A stretch of 64,000 nt of DNA from Weissella confusa (GCA_001436895.1 JQAY01000002.1:200209-264208); one strand, 5' to 3'; positions 16,506 to 25,286 are shown, counted from the first letter of the stretch. Made by a program: numbers and translations. Notes: generated by a model not told the origin, from the letters alone.

Positions 16506-17918
16506 TTACTTCACTTTGTGAGTTAGCATAAATGCCGGAACAATCATCAAAACAACAAAGACTGTCCCCCAAGCAAATGCGTATTGGTATGCACCCAACA
16601 ATTGGGCTGTTTGAACAATGTGATGTGCACTGACAAAGCCAGCAACCAACGTGGCTAGGACAGCTGACCCGAAGGCTGAACCAACTTGTTGAAACAAGTT
16701 AGATCCCAACGATGCCTTACCTGAATCAGCACGGTCGATACCAACATAAGCATCCGCTTGGATGGCTGACTTAACCGCCGCACCACCAACACCGCGAACA
16801 AACATCACAATGGCAATTAACCAGTAGGCCGTCTGGGCATCAAAGAATACAAAAGGCAACGTACTAATAATAGTAAGTACTGTACCCGTAATGACAACCC
16901 AACGAGCACCAATCGTATCGATCAACTTACCAATTGTTCCACGTGAAACTAGCATACCGACACTCTGTGGAATGAGTGATACCGCAGCCATAATGACGCT
17001 TTCGCCACGAACATCTTGGAAAAAGAGGGGCAACAAAATCATTGGTCCGCTAGTAATAAAGCCGGCTAGGAGGTTACCTAGCATGGCACCTGAAAAATTG
17101 CGGTGCTTGAAAAGACGAAGGGGCAACACTGCCGTATTTGGATAACGCCAAGCGTACAACAAGTACCCAATTAAAATAACGATTGTCAACGCACCGAAGC
17201 CAACAGTTAGCTGGTTGTTAAACGATCCTGTCGTGCTGGCTTGCACCGTGCCATAAACAAACGTTACTGAAAGCGCGACCAACAGGCTGACACCAAAGCC
17301 ATCAAAAGTAGCAGACGGATTTTTAGGCGCAATCGCTGGCACCTTCTTATATAACATCAATGCTGAGATTAAAACAATTGGCACATTAATGAAGAAAATC
17401 CAGCGCCATGAGATCAATTGGACAATCAAGCCACCAATAATCGGTCCAGCCATCGGACCTAATGTCATAGGTACACCGATAATCGACATCACGCGACCCA
17501 TTTTGTCACCGCCAAATAAATCAACTAGCAACGTGAACATAACCGGCATAATCATACCAGCCGCAAAGCCTTGCACAATGCGCAATGTAATCAACATTTC
17601 AACATTGCCTGATAGGCCAGCAAGCAGTGACGCAACACCAAATGCGATTTCTGACCAGAAATAGACCATCTTGCCGGAAAAGCGATCAACTAACCAACTT
17701 GAAAACGGCACGGCAGCACCCATCGCTAGAATAAAGCCAGTAACAGTCCACTGAATCAGTGCCAGGCTGGTACCAAAATCAATGCGCAGTTGATTAACAG
17801 CAATATTCACCATCGTTGAATCCAACATAGGCGCCATCGCACCAAGGACTAACAACCACGCAATGCTAACCAAATTAGCAGGTAGCGGATCGACTTGCAT
17901 CGTCTTTGAATGGAACAT
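16506..17918 (-). CDS. MFS multidrug transporter, DHA2 (EmrB/QacA) family
   Basis: About 470 residues with 14 predicted membrane segments. Family motifs include LDSTMVNIAVNQL in helix 1, the WTVTGFILAMG segment and motif C region GPMAGPIIGG with SWRWIFFINVP. DHA2 transporters export drugs using the proton gradient. The start is set at the ATG at 17918 because GAGG lies at the right distance; longer reading lacks one. Two identical operators sit upstream and a third precedes the neighbouring MarR gene. A parS-like site lies within the gene. Confidence 0.9.
   Translation of the reverse strand: MFHSKTMQVDPLPANLVSIAWLLVLGAMAPMLDSTMVNIAVNQLRIDFGTSLALIQWTVTGFILAMGAAVPFSSWLVDRFSGKMVYFWSEIAFGVASLLAGLSGNVEMLITLRIVQGFAAGMIMPVMFTLLVDLFGGDKMGRVMSIIGVPMTLGPMAGPIIGGLIVQLISWRWIFFINVPIVLISALMLYKKVPAIAPKNPSATFDGFGVSLLVALSVTFVYGTVQASTTGSFNNQLTVGFGALTIVILIGYLLYAWRYPNTAVLPLRLFKHRNFSGAMLGNLLAGFITSGPMILLPLFFQDVRGESVIMAAVSLIPQSVGMLVSRGTIGKLIDTIGARWVVITGTVLTIISTLPFVFFDAQTAYWLIAIVMFVRGVGGAAVKSAIQADAYVGIDRADSGKASLGSNLFQQVGSAFGSAVLATLVAGFVSAHHIVQTAQLLGAYQYAFAWGTVFVVLMIVPAFMLTHKVK
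16935..16950. promoter_or_regulatory. parS-like site (15/16)
   Basis: TGTTCCACGTGAAACT differs from the consensus only in the last base; it lies within the MFS gene. Confidence 0.6.
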
Positions 17919-17978
17919 ATATATAAAACCTCGTTTAATTGTTGTGAGCAAGAATCGTCGATTTATTCGACTTTTCTT

Positions 17979-18038
17979 TTTTGTTTCCTTGTCAACAAAA
18001 ATAGATATTAAACTTATTTTGTTTCCTTGTCAACAAAA
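17979..18038. promoter_or_regulatory. Two MarR operators upstream of the MFS gene
   Basis: TTGTTTCCTTGTCAACAA occurs twice, at 17981-17998 and 18019-18036, within the MFS promoter. Arms TTGTT and AACAA are inverted. A third copy precedes the MarR gene, so repression of both by that protein is likely. Confidence 0.65.
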
Positions 18039-18048
18039 TAAGAACAAT

Positions 18049-18082
18049 AAAAAACTGCAACTCGTTTAAAACCAGTTGCAGA
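18049..18082 (-). terminator. Terminator after the second MarR gene
   Basis: CTGCAACT (18055) and AGTTGCAG pair around 11 bases; the minus strand continues into TTTTTTATTG. Confidence 0.6.
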
Positions 18083-18090
18083 TTCGGTAT

Positions 18091-18552
18091 CTATTCTTTT
18101 GTTTTCGCTATTTCAGCATCCAAAAATTGGCTGTAAGTTTGGGCAAACGCAATCATCTTATCAATGTCTGCTGAGCTCACTGCATCGAACACCGGCTTGT
18201 CCCGATCGAAAAATTCGTTGTTCAACGACTCATGAACTTCATTCACTTCGCGTCCCTTGTCAGTCAGCGTAAAGTATCGTTCTTTTTTGTTTTCCGGCTT
18301 CTTATAATCAGTAACTACCCCTTTTTCAATCATCTTATTCGTGATTTTCGTAATTGCGCCACGCGTCATATCAGAATATTCCGCCAATTTTGTGACGTTT
18401 GCATCGTCTGGATGATTCGCAATGAACTCTAGTGTCTCCACTTCTGGGTGACGATAATCAGCAAGTTTTTCGCTCATCTTCGATTGATTCAATCCGACTA
18501 ACTTGCTCATTAGTGACATATAACTCTGAATGAAAACGCGTTGTTGGTCCAT
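18091..18552 (-). CDS. MarR-family regulator of the adjacent MFS pump
   Basis: 153 residues of the MarR fold: VETLEFIANHPDDANVTKLAEYSDMTRGAITKITNKMI as helix-turn-helix, and a wing DYKKPENKKERYFTLTDKG. The start ATG follows AGGAGGG. The gene lies upstream of the MFS transporter on the same strand, yet each has its own copy of the same operator, so the pair is probably an autoregulated efflux module induced by a toxic ligand. Confidence 0.85.
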   Translation of the reverse strand: MDQQRVFIQSYMSLMSKLVGLNQSKMSEKLADYRHPEVETLEFIANHPDDANVTKLAEYSDMTRGAITKITNKMIEKGVVTDYKKPENKKERYFTLTDKGREVNEVHESLNNEFFDRDKPVFDAVSSADIDKMIAFAQTYSQFLDAEIAKTKE

Positions 18553-18589
18553 AACAAAACCCTCCTATACCATTTTCATTATAGGCGGG

Positions 18590-18610
18590 TTTTGTTTCCA
18601 TATCAACAAA
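18590..18610. promoter_or_regulatory. MarR operator upstream of its own gene
   Basis: TTTTGTTTCCATATCAACAA matches the two MFS-promoter sites except at two central bases. It lies about 40 bases before the start codon. Confidence 0.6.
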
Positions 18611-18705
18611 CATCTGCCAAATAATGGCTATCATTTTGGTTTTCATCATTCCTGCTGTAAACTTGAAGACAGTATTTTTCAATTTAACGTAGGAGAATAA
18701 GCTTT

Positions 18706-19242
18706 ATGAAATACGTTGCAATCGTTGGTAGTAACAGCAAGAACTCATTAAACCGTGTCTTGGCTAACTTTTTGGCCAAGCGTTACGGTTCTGATGACCT
18801 ATCAATTGATGTTCTATCTATTAATAACTTGCCATTTTACAGCGTGGATGATGAACTAACACCTTCACCAGAAGTTGTGGCATTCAAGCAAGCTGTTAAA
18901 GAGGCTGACGGTGTCATCTGGTTGACGCCTGAGTACAACCACTCAATTCCAGGTGTCCTAAAGAACGCCATCGACTGGTTGTCACGTGTCGACAAGGTCA
19001 TGATCAACAAGCCATCATTAATCATGGGAACCACCCCTGGATTTTTGGGAACAGTTTATGCGCAAATACACTTGCGCGATATTTTGTTTGCCCTACAATC
19101 ACCCGTTTTGATGGGGAATGATACGCTAGTTGGTGCCGGTCACCAAAAGTTAAGTGGCACGGATAATCTCACTGATGACAGCACAATCGCCTGGTTGGAT
19201 ACGGTCATGCCAAACTTTAAGGCATTCGTAGCATCTCACTAA
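18706..19242 (+). CDS. NADPH-dependent FMN reductase family protein
   Basis: 178 residues with a flavodoxin-like fold: AIVGSNSKNSLNRVLANF near the N-terminus (phosphate-binding loop for FMN) and VIWLTPEYNHSIPGVLKNAIDWLSR, the family hallmark. It would reduce FMN, quinones or azo compounds in the cytosol. The start ATG follows TAGGAG. It is divergent from the MarR/MFS module, with a shared promoter region that includes the MarR site, so common control is possible. Confidence 0.9.
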   Translation: MKYVAIVGSNSKNSLNRVLANFLAKRYGSDDLSIDVLSINNLPFYSVDDELTPSPEVVAFKQAVKEADGVIWLTPEYNHSIPGVLKNAIDWLSRVDKVMINKPSLIMGTTPGFLGTVYAQIHLRDILFALQSPVLMGNDTLVGAGHQKLSGTDNLTDDSTIAWLDTVMPNFKAFVASH

Positions 19243-19246
19243 AATA

Positions 19247-19286
19247 AATGGGCAGGGTTACCAAATTGGTAGCCCTGCCCATTTTT
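19247..19286. terminator. Bidirectional terminator
   Basis: ATGGGCAGGGTTACC and GGTAGCCCTGCCCAT form a stem with one mismatch around AAATT and are followed by TTTTTG. Confidence 0.85.
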
Positions 19287-19301
19287 GTTTCACATGAAAC
19301 A
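19286..19301. promoter_or_regulatory. parS-like site (15/16)
   Basis: TGTTTCACATGAAACA carries one change in the central CACGTG. It is intergenic, at the terminator's edge. Confidence 0.45.
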
Positions 19302-19309
19302 ACTCATTA

Positions 19310-20617
19310 TTAATGATTAGTTTGTAGCACGTAAACAAAGCCGATAAAGACAACTGCTAGTGCATACATAATTGGGTGAACCTTCTTACCACGACCAGTT
19401 ACGATCATCAAGAATGGGTACACGATAAATCCGATGGCAATTCCATCTGAGATTGAGTAAGCCAATGGCATACCAATAACCGTCAAGAATGACGCAGCGG
19501 CAATTGGGAAATCTTCCCAGTTAACAGCAGCAAGATTTCCGGCCATCAACACACCAACTACAATCAAGGCTGGTGCCGTCACGTGAGACGTCACGACAAC
19601 CAACAATGGTGAGAAGAACAATGCCAACAAGAAGAAGATTCCTGTAAAGACTGACGTCATTCCTGAACGACCACCAACGGCGATTCCAGTTGATGATTCA
19701 ACGAATGCCGTTGTAGGTGATGTTCCCAACAAGGCACCACCCAACATTCCGATTGAGTCGGCCATCAAAGCCTTACCAGCACGTGGCAATTCATTGTTGA
19801 CCAAGAATCCACCAGAGCGAGCAATTCCAACCAAAGAACCAGCTGTGTCAAAGAATGCCACTAGCAAGAACGTTAGAATAACTGGAATCATCTGCATTGT
19901 GAACACGTCGTGCAAACCGAAGATGGCTTGTCCAAACGTTGGTGCCAAACTTGGCACCCCGGCAACAATGCCAGATGGTGCAGGAATCAAGCCTGTTACC
20001 AATCCAACAATTGATGTAATAACGATACCGATAAAGATAGCACCTGGAATCTTACGTGCGAACAACGCAAAACTGACCAAGACACCAAAAATCGTTAGCA
20101 TCACTTGTGGATTACTCCAGTCGCCCCAGCCAATGATCGTTGACTTGTTGGCCGCGACAATCCCACCGTCGACCAGTCCAATCATGGCAATAAACAAACC
20201 GATACCACCCGCAATGGCAGCCTTCAAATCAGCTGGAATGGCGTTGATAATCGTTTCGCGAATGCGGAGAACTGTCAAAATCCAGAAGATGACACCGGCG
20301 ACGAATACGCCTGCCAATGCCGTTTGCCATTTAACGCCCATTCCGATTACCACACTGTAAGCAAAGAAGGCGTTCACACCAAGTCCCGGTGCAATGGCGA
20401 AAGGATAACGTGCAACGGCACCCATAAAGATGGTTGCAATCGCTGCGATTAATCCAGTTGCCGTGAACACAGCCCCTTTATCCATCCCCGCAGCACCCAA
20501 AACAGATGGGTTAACGAAAAGAATGTAGGCCATTGAAACGAACGTTGTCGCACCGGCCAAAAATTCCGTGCGCATCGTCGTCCCAAGTTCAGACAACTTG
20601 AAGTAGCGTTCAAACAT
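19310..20617 (-). CDS. NCS2-family purine permease (AzgA/PbuG type)
   Basis: About 435 residues with the AzgA layout: TEFLAGATTFVSMAYILFVNP in helix 1, PGLGVNAFFAYSVV, and TSPTTAFVESSTGIAVGGRSG, all close to hypoxanthine/guanine/adenine permeases of Bacillus and E. coli. It imports purine bases with protons. The ATG at 20617 has AAGGAG upstream; the longer frame is not supported. No purine riboswitch is visible in the short leader. Confidence 0.9.
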   Translation of the reverse strand: MFERYFKLSELGTTMRTEFLAGATTFVSMAYILFVNPSVLGAAGMDKGAVFTATGLIAAIATIFMGAVARYPFAIAPGLGVNAFFAYSVVIGMGVKWQTALAGVFVAGVIFWILTVLRIRETIINAIPADLKAAIAGGIGLFIAMIGLVDGGIVAANKSTIIGWGDWSNPQVMLTIFGVLVSFALFARKIPGAIFIGIVITSIVGLVTGLIPAPSGIVAGVPSLAPTFGQAIFGLHDVFTMQMIPVILTFLLVAFFDTAGSLVGIARSGGFLVNNELPRAGKALMADSIGMLGGALLGTSPTTAFVESSTGIAVGGRSGMTSVFTGIFFLLALFFSPLLVVVTSHVTAPALIVVGVLMAGNLAAVNWEDFPIAAASFLTVIGMPLAYSISDGIAIGFIVYPFLMIVTGRGKKVHPIMYALAVVFIGFVYVLQTNH

Positions 20618-20717
20618 GAAGCAAAACTCCTTATAAAATGTATTCACTTTTCTAAAAACAACTTAACTATTGTCGCACATTAAAACGATTAACACAAAGG
20701 TTTTGCAAACAATAAAT

Positions 20718-20741
20718 AAAAAGAGGTCGAAAACGACCTCT
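20718..20741 (-). terminator. Terminator after the DUF805 gene
   Basis: AGAGGTCG and CGACCTCT pair around AAAA; the minus strand continues TTTTTATTTATT. Confidence 0.75.
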
Positions 20742-20773
20742 AAACACGAACATTACCTCTATTTTTCCGAACA

Positions 20774-21112
20774 TTAACGATTTCCGAATTGCTTCGTTGG
20801 AATAAACCCAAAGACAAAGCTAACAATATCGAAAATGATAGCTACCAAACTCCAAATCACAACGTGTTCAACACCAGTGTCACGTACACGACGCACAATC
20901 AATGCCCACATTGGAATAATAATCAGTGCACCAAATACAACTGTAGCGATACCAAATGGCGCCGTCCACCAGTGACTGCTCTGTGTCCCTGCCAACATGC
21001 CAAGAATAGCCACAATCACAATGTTAATAATGTATGGCCACCAAAACTCTGATCGCGTTGAACGTCCTGAAAAGTTAAAATAGTTACGCCAAAAAGCTCC
21101 ATAAGCACCCAT
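20774..21112 (-). CDS. DUF805 membrane protein
   Basis: 112 residues with three or four membrane segments and the DUF805 signatures: FWRNYFNFSGRSTRSEFWW near the N-terminus and RRVRDTGVEH in the loop between later helices. The function is unknown. It is a monocistronic gene, divergent from the YczE-like gene. Confidence 0.85.
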   Translation of the reverse strand: MGAYGAFWRNYFNFSGRSTRSEFWWPYIINIVIVAILGMLAGTQSSHWWTAPFGIATVVFGALIIIPMWALIVRRVRDTGVEHVVIWSLVAIIFDIVSFVFGFIPTKQFGNR

Positions 21113-21251
21113 AATTAAGTCCCCCTATATAATAATTTCTCTGTTTGTAACATTATCGTAACATAAACTCGTTAATTAACCTTTTAAAAAGTCCTGACAG
21201 TCGTTTTGTTCATTAACACATACTGTTAGAATAGAGAAAGAGGTATTTACG

Positions 21252-21932
21252 ATGTATAACGAAAACGGACAGCTGCGCAATTTAAGCAGTCGTGAAACAG
21301 GACTTTATTTTATTGCCGGCTTGCTCTTCAACGCTGTCGGTAACGGCTTAACGGTTGCCACCAACATGGGGTCAGCACCCTGGACGGCATCTGCAGCCAA
21401 TTTGGCCAAAGCAACCGGCCTATCAATCAGTGTGTTTTTGTTTGCATACGGACTTATCGCCGCGATTCTCAGTTGCGTTCTTTTGAAGAGTATTGATTGG
21501 CCACGTGTGATTGGTAATTTGCTATTCGTCTTGACGTTTAGTGTCATCATTGGGTTTGTCTCATCATTTTTTGCTGCACAAGGCATCGGTGATTTACCAA
21601 TGCCCACCCGCTTACTGATTGATTTGATTGCAATTGTTTCAGTCGGTTGCGGGGTTTCAATCACCCAGCGTTTGCAATTCATTTTGCATCCCCTAGATGA
21701 TCTAACAAACCTAACACGTTTTATGTTCTTCAAGGGAAACGCCGGTGTCGCGCAAATTGTTAATTTCGCCATTCCAATGGTCATCTCAATGGCTGTTTGG
21801 GCCTTTACTGGCAACTTGGTAGCGGTTAACATTGGAACCTTGGTCTCATTCTTTTTCCAAGGCGTTGTTATTGGCTACGCTGATAAAACTGTTTTTAGCC
21901 ACCTAGACCATAAATTAAAGTTAAATAACTAG
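21252..21932 (+). CDS. YczE/YitT-like integral membrane protein
   Basis: 226 residues with about six membrane segments. The segment NMGSAPWTASAANLAKATGLS resembles the GSAPWD-type motif of YczE proteins, and HPLDDLTN recurs later as in the family. In Bacillus, YczE is linked to antibiotic synthesis, but the general role is unknown. The start ATG has AAAGAGG upstream. Confidence 0.75.
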   Translation: MYNENGQLRNLSSRETGLYFIAGLLFNAVGNGLTVATNMGSAPWTASAANLAKATGLSISVFLFAYGLIAAILSCVLLKSIDWPRVIGNLLFVLTFSVIIGFVSSFFAAQGIGDLPMPTRLLIDLIAIVSVGCGVSITQRLQFILHPLDDLTNLTRFMFFKGNAGVAQIVNFAIPMVISMAVWAFTGNLVAVNIGTLVSFFFQGVVIGYADKTVFSHLDHKLKLNN

Positions 21933-21970
21933 TTGACACTAATTGGTTTGTCCGTATGATTAGTATCAAC
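21932..21970 (+). promoter_or_regulatory. Strong promoter within an inverted repeat upstream of the EIIC-like gene
   Basis: TTGACA (21933) and TATGAT (21955) lie 16 bases apart. Both are inside the inverted repeat GTTGACACTAAT ... ATTAGTATCAAC (11 of 12 pairs), so a dimeric repressor could cover the promoter. Confidence 0.5.
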
Positions 21971-21975
21971 AAATC

Positions 21976-22010
21976 AAAGCCGATTTGTTCATTCAAATCG
22001 GCTTTTTACT
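21976..22010 (+). terminator. Terminator or attenuator between the YczE-like and EIIC-like genes
   Basis: AAAGCCGATTTG and CAAATCGGCTTT pair perfectly around TTCATT and are followed by TTTACTTT. Because it lies downstream of the strong promoter at 21933, it may attenuate the EIIC-like gene as well as end the YczE-like gene. Confidence 0.75.
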
Positions 22011-22045
22011 TTCCGCACCCATACCCATAAAGAGGAGACGCAACG

Positions 22046-23107
22046 ATGCACCCTGAAACGCTTGTATCACCGCGCCATAATTGGCAAGATTTCACGTTAA
22101 ATGTCTTAAATGGTAATAGCCTCGGCATTATCATTGCTCTGTTACCACCTGCTTTAACGAGCCAGGTCTTATTACTTTTCGGTCAACATCCTTGGGTTCG
22201 TCTCATCACGATGATGACGAATGTCTCACAAAGTATGTTGCCAATTATTGCTGCGTTTGCCGTCGGTTATTTCCTCCGACTCAGCACATTAGCTTCTGCC
22301 TCAATCGGTCTAGCGAGCGTCGTCTCGGCTGGCGTGGTGACGATTAATCCGAACAACACCTATACCCTAGCCGGTACCGGCGCGATTTTGAACATTATGC
22401 TTGTCACGTTCATTTCAGCTTTGCTCGTGATCGTGATGGAACCTCGGCTCGGTCAACTCAAAATTATTTTCTTGCCCACTATCACGTTGTTGATTGGTGG
22501 TGGCATTGGTTTGGCGACTTTGCCTTGGATGATTCGCATCCAAAATGCAATTGGTAATGTCGTTGCGGTGGCAACCCACCTTTCACCTTTGCCGATGAGT
22601 ATTTTCTTAGGACTAGCATTTGCGGCTTTGATTGTTTCACCTATTTCATCAGTCGGCATCGCGACTGCACTTGGCATTGCTGGCGTCGGATCTGGTGCAG
22701 CGAATGCTGGTATTGTTGCTGGCGCGCTGACATTAGCCTGGATGAGCGCTTCGGTGAATCCAATCGGTGGCACAATTGCCCACGTTATCGGCTCACCAAA
22801 AATTCAAATGGCCAATATGTTGCGCAAACCCTTGTTATTCGTTCCGGTCATGATTGCCGCCGGAATTGCTGGTGGTGTCGCCACACTCTTGTCGATCAAA
22901 GGAACGCCGTTTTCAGCTGGTTTTGGCGCATCTGGCCTAATTGGTCCCCTAACCGCTTTACAAGCATCTGACGGCGCCTATATTTGGTTGAGACTGCTTG
23001 GCGCGTATATCATCGTCCCGGTTATCTCAGCTTGGTTAATGAACGTAATTTTCGTTAAGAAAACGAAGCTCGTAAACCCTGATCATGATTTAAAAATTCC
23101 ATTGTAA
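22046..23107 (+). CDS. PTS EIIC-like membrane protein (PTS_EIIC_2 type)
   Basis: 353 residues, highly hydrophobic, about ten membrane segments, with glycine-rich stretches such as ALGIAGVGSGAANAGIVAGAL and NPIGGTIAHVIGSPKIQMAN that characterise the PTS_EIIC_2 family. No EIIA or EIIB gene is adjacent, so sugar phosphorylation cannot be assumed. The start ATG follows GAGGAG. Confidence 0.7.
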   Translation: MHPETLVSPRHNWQDFTLNVLNGNSLGIIIALLPPALTSQVLLLFGQHPWVRLITMMTNVSQSMLPIIAAFAVGYFLRLSTLASASIGLASVVSAGVVTINPNNTYTLAGTGAILNIMLVTFISALLVIVMEPRLGQLKIIFLPTITLLIGGGIGLATLPWMIRIQNAIGNVVAVATHLSPLPMSIFLGLAFAALIVSPISSVGIATALGIAGVGSGAANAGIVAGALTLAWMSASVNPIGGTIAHVIGSPKIQMANMLRKPLLFVPVMIAAGIAGGVATLLSIKGTPFSAGFGASGLIGPLTALQASDGAYIWLRLLGAYIIVPVISAWLMNVIFVKKTKLVNPDHDLKIPL

Positions 23108-23110
23108 ACA

Positions 23111-23148
23111 CAAAAACGGTAGAACTCAGCGTTCTACCGTTTTTTCAT
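23111..23148. terminator. Bidirectional terminator
   Basis: AAAACGGTAGAAC and its complement around TCAGC, followed by TTTTTT. Confidence 0.85.
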
Positions 23149-23154
23149 ATCTGA

Positions 23155-23910
23155 TTATACTGTGACAGCCACCGCCGCTTTACGACGCTTGGCAATTTCC
23201 CATGGCGTGTACATGATGACCCACAGCAATGCCAAAAGTGAGAGCACCACAGTGATATACAAACCACCATGTCCAAAGGCTTGTTGCAAAGGCTCCAACG
23301 GCGATCCTGGCGCTGCGACGTTTAGGAAGAAAAAGTTCGTTCCCAATTGACCATTCACCCAAATGACAAACGGTACGACAACAACCAAGAATAATACCGG
23401 ACGCCATAATTCACGCCAGTTTGGCACCATTTCGCCACTCACCATCAACATCATTGGATAGGCAATCAACAATGCGTGGATCAAGAAACTTTGCAATGCC
23501 CATTGATTCATAATTGGATAGTACGCCCAATCTGGGAAAATTTCAGCGGCGAAAGCTCCCCAAATCGTTAAACTATACAAAATTTCGCGGGTGGTTTTGT
23601 TAGGATAGATGGCATCCACCGCAATCATCATCAACCCAAAGCCACACAAATGCAGTGGCAACAAACTTGGTTCCCATTGACCAGTCACAGCCAAATAGAA
23701 ATCCTTAAATAATTCCATCGTCCAAATGGCAATCGCAATCCCCCAACGCATGTGGCGACGACGACTGTCAGTTGCTGCAATATAATAGCGGACAATATAA
23801 TAAATCAAACCCGCCATTAGCAAAAGCATTGTGCCATGGGTCAATGAAAATTGGCCAAACCCAATGCCCGTTGGAATCGATGGTTCATAAGTGAAATAAT
23901 ACTTAAACAT
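23155..23910 (-). CDS. YwaF-type (TIGR02206) integral membrane protein
   Basis: 251 residues with six to seven membrane segments. The segments FSLTHGTMLLLM, WELF-like WTMELFKDFYLAVTGQW, LPLHLCGFG and the acidic pattern in the central helices match the TIGR02206 family of unknown function. It is a single gene, divergent from rnhA. Confidence 0.75.
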   Translation of the reverse strand: MFKYYFTYEPSIPTGIGFGQFSLTHGTMLLLMAGLIYYIVRYYIAATDSRRRHMRWGIAIAIWTMELFKDFYLAVTGQWEPSLLPLHLCGFGLMMIAVDAIYPNKTTREILYSLTIWGAFAAEIFPDWAYYPIMNQWALQSFLIHALLIAYPMMLMVSGEMVPNWRELWRPVLFLVVVVPFVIWVNGQLGTNFFFLNVAAPGSPLEPLQQAFGHGGLYITVVLSLLALLWVIMYTPWEIAKRRKAAVAVTV

Positions 23911-24008
23911 CCGGTTCCCCTTCGAATAAAAAATAGCTGAATAATTCCGTTACATAACAATTTAAGCTATGATATTACATAAGATTAATCGAAAATTAGG
24001 GAGAAACA

Positions 24009-24707
24009 ATGAAGACCTACGCAATTGTCGGAAACCAGTTCGAGGGCCTCTACACCAAGCCATGGTCTGAGGTTCAAAAGTACACCCACACAAAGCCAGC
24101 ACCGAAGTACAAAGGCTTTGCAACGCGCGCTGAAGCACAAGCTTGGTTTGATGATCAAACTGGCGCCTCAGGTGATTTATCACGTAAATACGAAACAGCT
24201 TACGATGGTAAATTTGATGCAAAAGATGAATATTATTACATCTTCACGGATGGTGGTAGTCGTAACACAGGCAATGTAGCTGGTGGTCACGTGCGTCCAA
24301 CTGACAAAGCTGCTTGGGCGATCGCTATTTACCGTGGCTCAGATATGCAGACACCCGTTTTCTCAGACAGTGGTGCTTTTTACGGTCGCACGAACAACGA
24401 AATGGAAATTCTCGGTCTAATCAACGCGCTTTTGCAGATGGCCAAAGTTCCTGAACCAGTCACGATTGTCAGCGATTCAAAGTACGTTCTAGACACTGTC
24501 ACAGATTGGATGTACAACTGGCAATCAAAGGGGTGGCGTAAAGCTTCTGGCGAAATTGCTAACTTAACTGCTTGGCAACAAGTCTATGATTTGGTGCAAC
24601 AAGTAAAGGGGCGTTTGTCATTCATCTGGGTAAAGGGACACGCAACCAGCGCAGGTAACATTCTGGTAGACAAATTGCTTAACGAAGCAATGGATAATCT
24701 CAAATAA
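24009..24707 (+). CDS. rnhA: Ribonuclease H (type 1) with N-terminal viroplasmin-like domain
   Basis: 232 residues. Residues 1-55 form the caulimovirus viroplasmin/hybrid-binding domain (YAIVGNQFEGLY ... YKGFATRAEAQAWF). The RNase HI domain carries the catalytic acids Asp81 (FTDGGS), Glu133 (NNEMEI), Asp156 (SDSKYV) and Asp221 (LVDKLLNEAM). It cleaves RNA in RNA-DNA hybrids, helping remove R-loops and primers. The ATG follows AGGGAGAAAC. Confidence 0.92.
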   Translation: MKTYAIVGNQFEGLYTKPWSEVQKYTHTKPAPKYKGFATRAEAQAWFDDQTGASGDLSRKYETAYDGKFDAKDEYYYIFTDGGSRNTGNVAGGHVRPTDKAAWAIAIYRGSDMQTPVFSDSGAFYGRTNNEMEILGLINALLQMAKVPEPVTIVSDSKYVLDTVTDWMYNWQSKGWRKASGEIANLTAWQQVYDLVQQVKGRLSFIWVKGHATSAGNILVDKLLNEAMDNLK

Positions 24708-24713
24708 TTGCTA

Positions 24714-24745
24714 AATCATCGTCATTATTGACGGTGATTTTTTAT
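24714..24745 (+). terminator. Terminator after rnhA
   Basis: AATCATCGTCA and TGACGGTGATT pair (one G-U) around TTAT and are followed by TTTTTATTTT. Confidence 0.75.
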
Positions 24746-24778
24746 TTTATGTTGCTCTAAACCCTTGCTATGACTGTT

Positions 24779-24841
24779 TTGTGAAAACGTTCACTACCGC
24801 CTTTATAAAATCTAAACCTTTTGTTGTGATGTTCTTCACAA
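24779..24841. promoter_or_regulatory. Two Rex-like palindromes
   Basis: TTGTGAAAACGTTCACTA (24779-24796) and TTGTGATGTTCTTCACAA (24824-24841) match the Rex operator TTGTGAAN4TTCACAA in 12 and 13 of its 14 fixed bases. They sit between two convergent genes, an unusual location for an operator. Confidence 0.4.
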
Positions 24842-24848
24842 ATAATAA

Positions 24849-25148
24849 TTAGTTGTTTGTATCATACATTTGGCAGGTGTTTTTGACCGTGTCTTCAGCC
24901 GATAATTTGCCTACCGTTACCGGCAACTTTTGCAGCGTTTTTTCTTTAAAATCACCATTTTCGGTTAGTACACCAACACTTTTCAACGTATAAAAAGCGC
25001 CATAGAGCTTAATCAAGCGTTTCATCTTGGCAACAATCTGTTCATCAGCCCCTAAAACATCGAATCCAGATCGTTCTTTTGGTTGTTCACCATCATATAC
25101 AGTGCATGATACCCGTTGTGCGCCAACTTTAAATACCATATATGCCAT
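24849..25148 (-). CDS. Hypothetical protein, 99 aa
   Basis: I do not recognise this protein. It is soluble with mixed alpha/beta composition (MAYMVFKVGAQRVSCTVYDG at the start) and no catalytic motif. The ATG at 25148 has AAGGAGG at ideal spacing; the frame upstream is not supported. It is monocistronic, with a TTTGTGAACTTCACAAA palindrome 77 bases before the start. Confidence 0.65.
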   Translation of the reverse strand: MAYMVFKVGAQRVSCTVYDGEQPKERSGFDVLGADEQIVAKMKRLIKLYGAFYTLKSVGVLTENGDFKEKTLQKLPVTVGKLSAEDTVKNTCQMYDTNN

Positions 25149-25224
25149 GGTTATTCCTCCTTGAACTCCGATGCGAACAAACATTTAACTTCATCTTTAA
25201 ATTTTAAATCAACAATGTTACTAG

Positions 25225-25241
25225 TTTGTGAACTTCACAAA
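25225..25241. promoter_or_regulatory. Perfect palindrome upstream of the 99-aa gene
   Basis: TTTGTGAACTTCACAAA is an 8-bp inverted repeat around one base. It shares the GTGAA/TTCAC half-sites with the Rex-like sites nearby, but with different spacing. Confidence 0.45.
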
Positions 25242-25286
25242 GTCGCTTTTTGAACATCAAACTAAGGGGTGATTTCCGTATACAAA

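Noticed and set aside
18458..18682. 74-codon minus-strand frame upstream of the second MarR gene
   Set aside because: It overlaps the MarR coding start and its operator in another frame.
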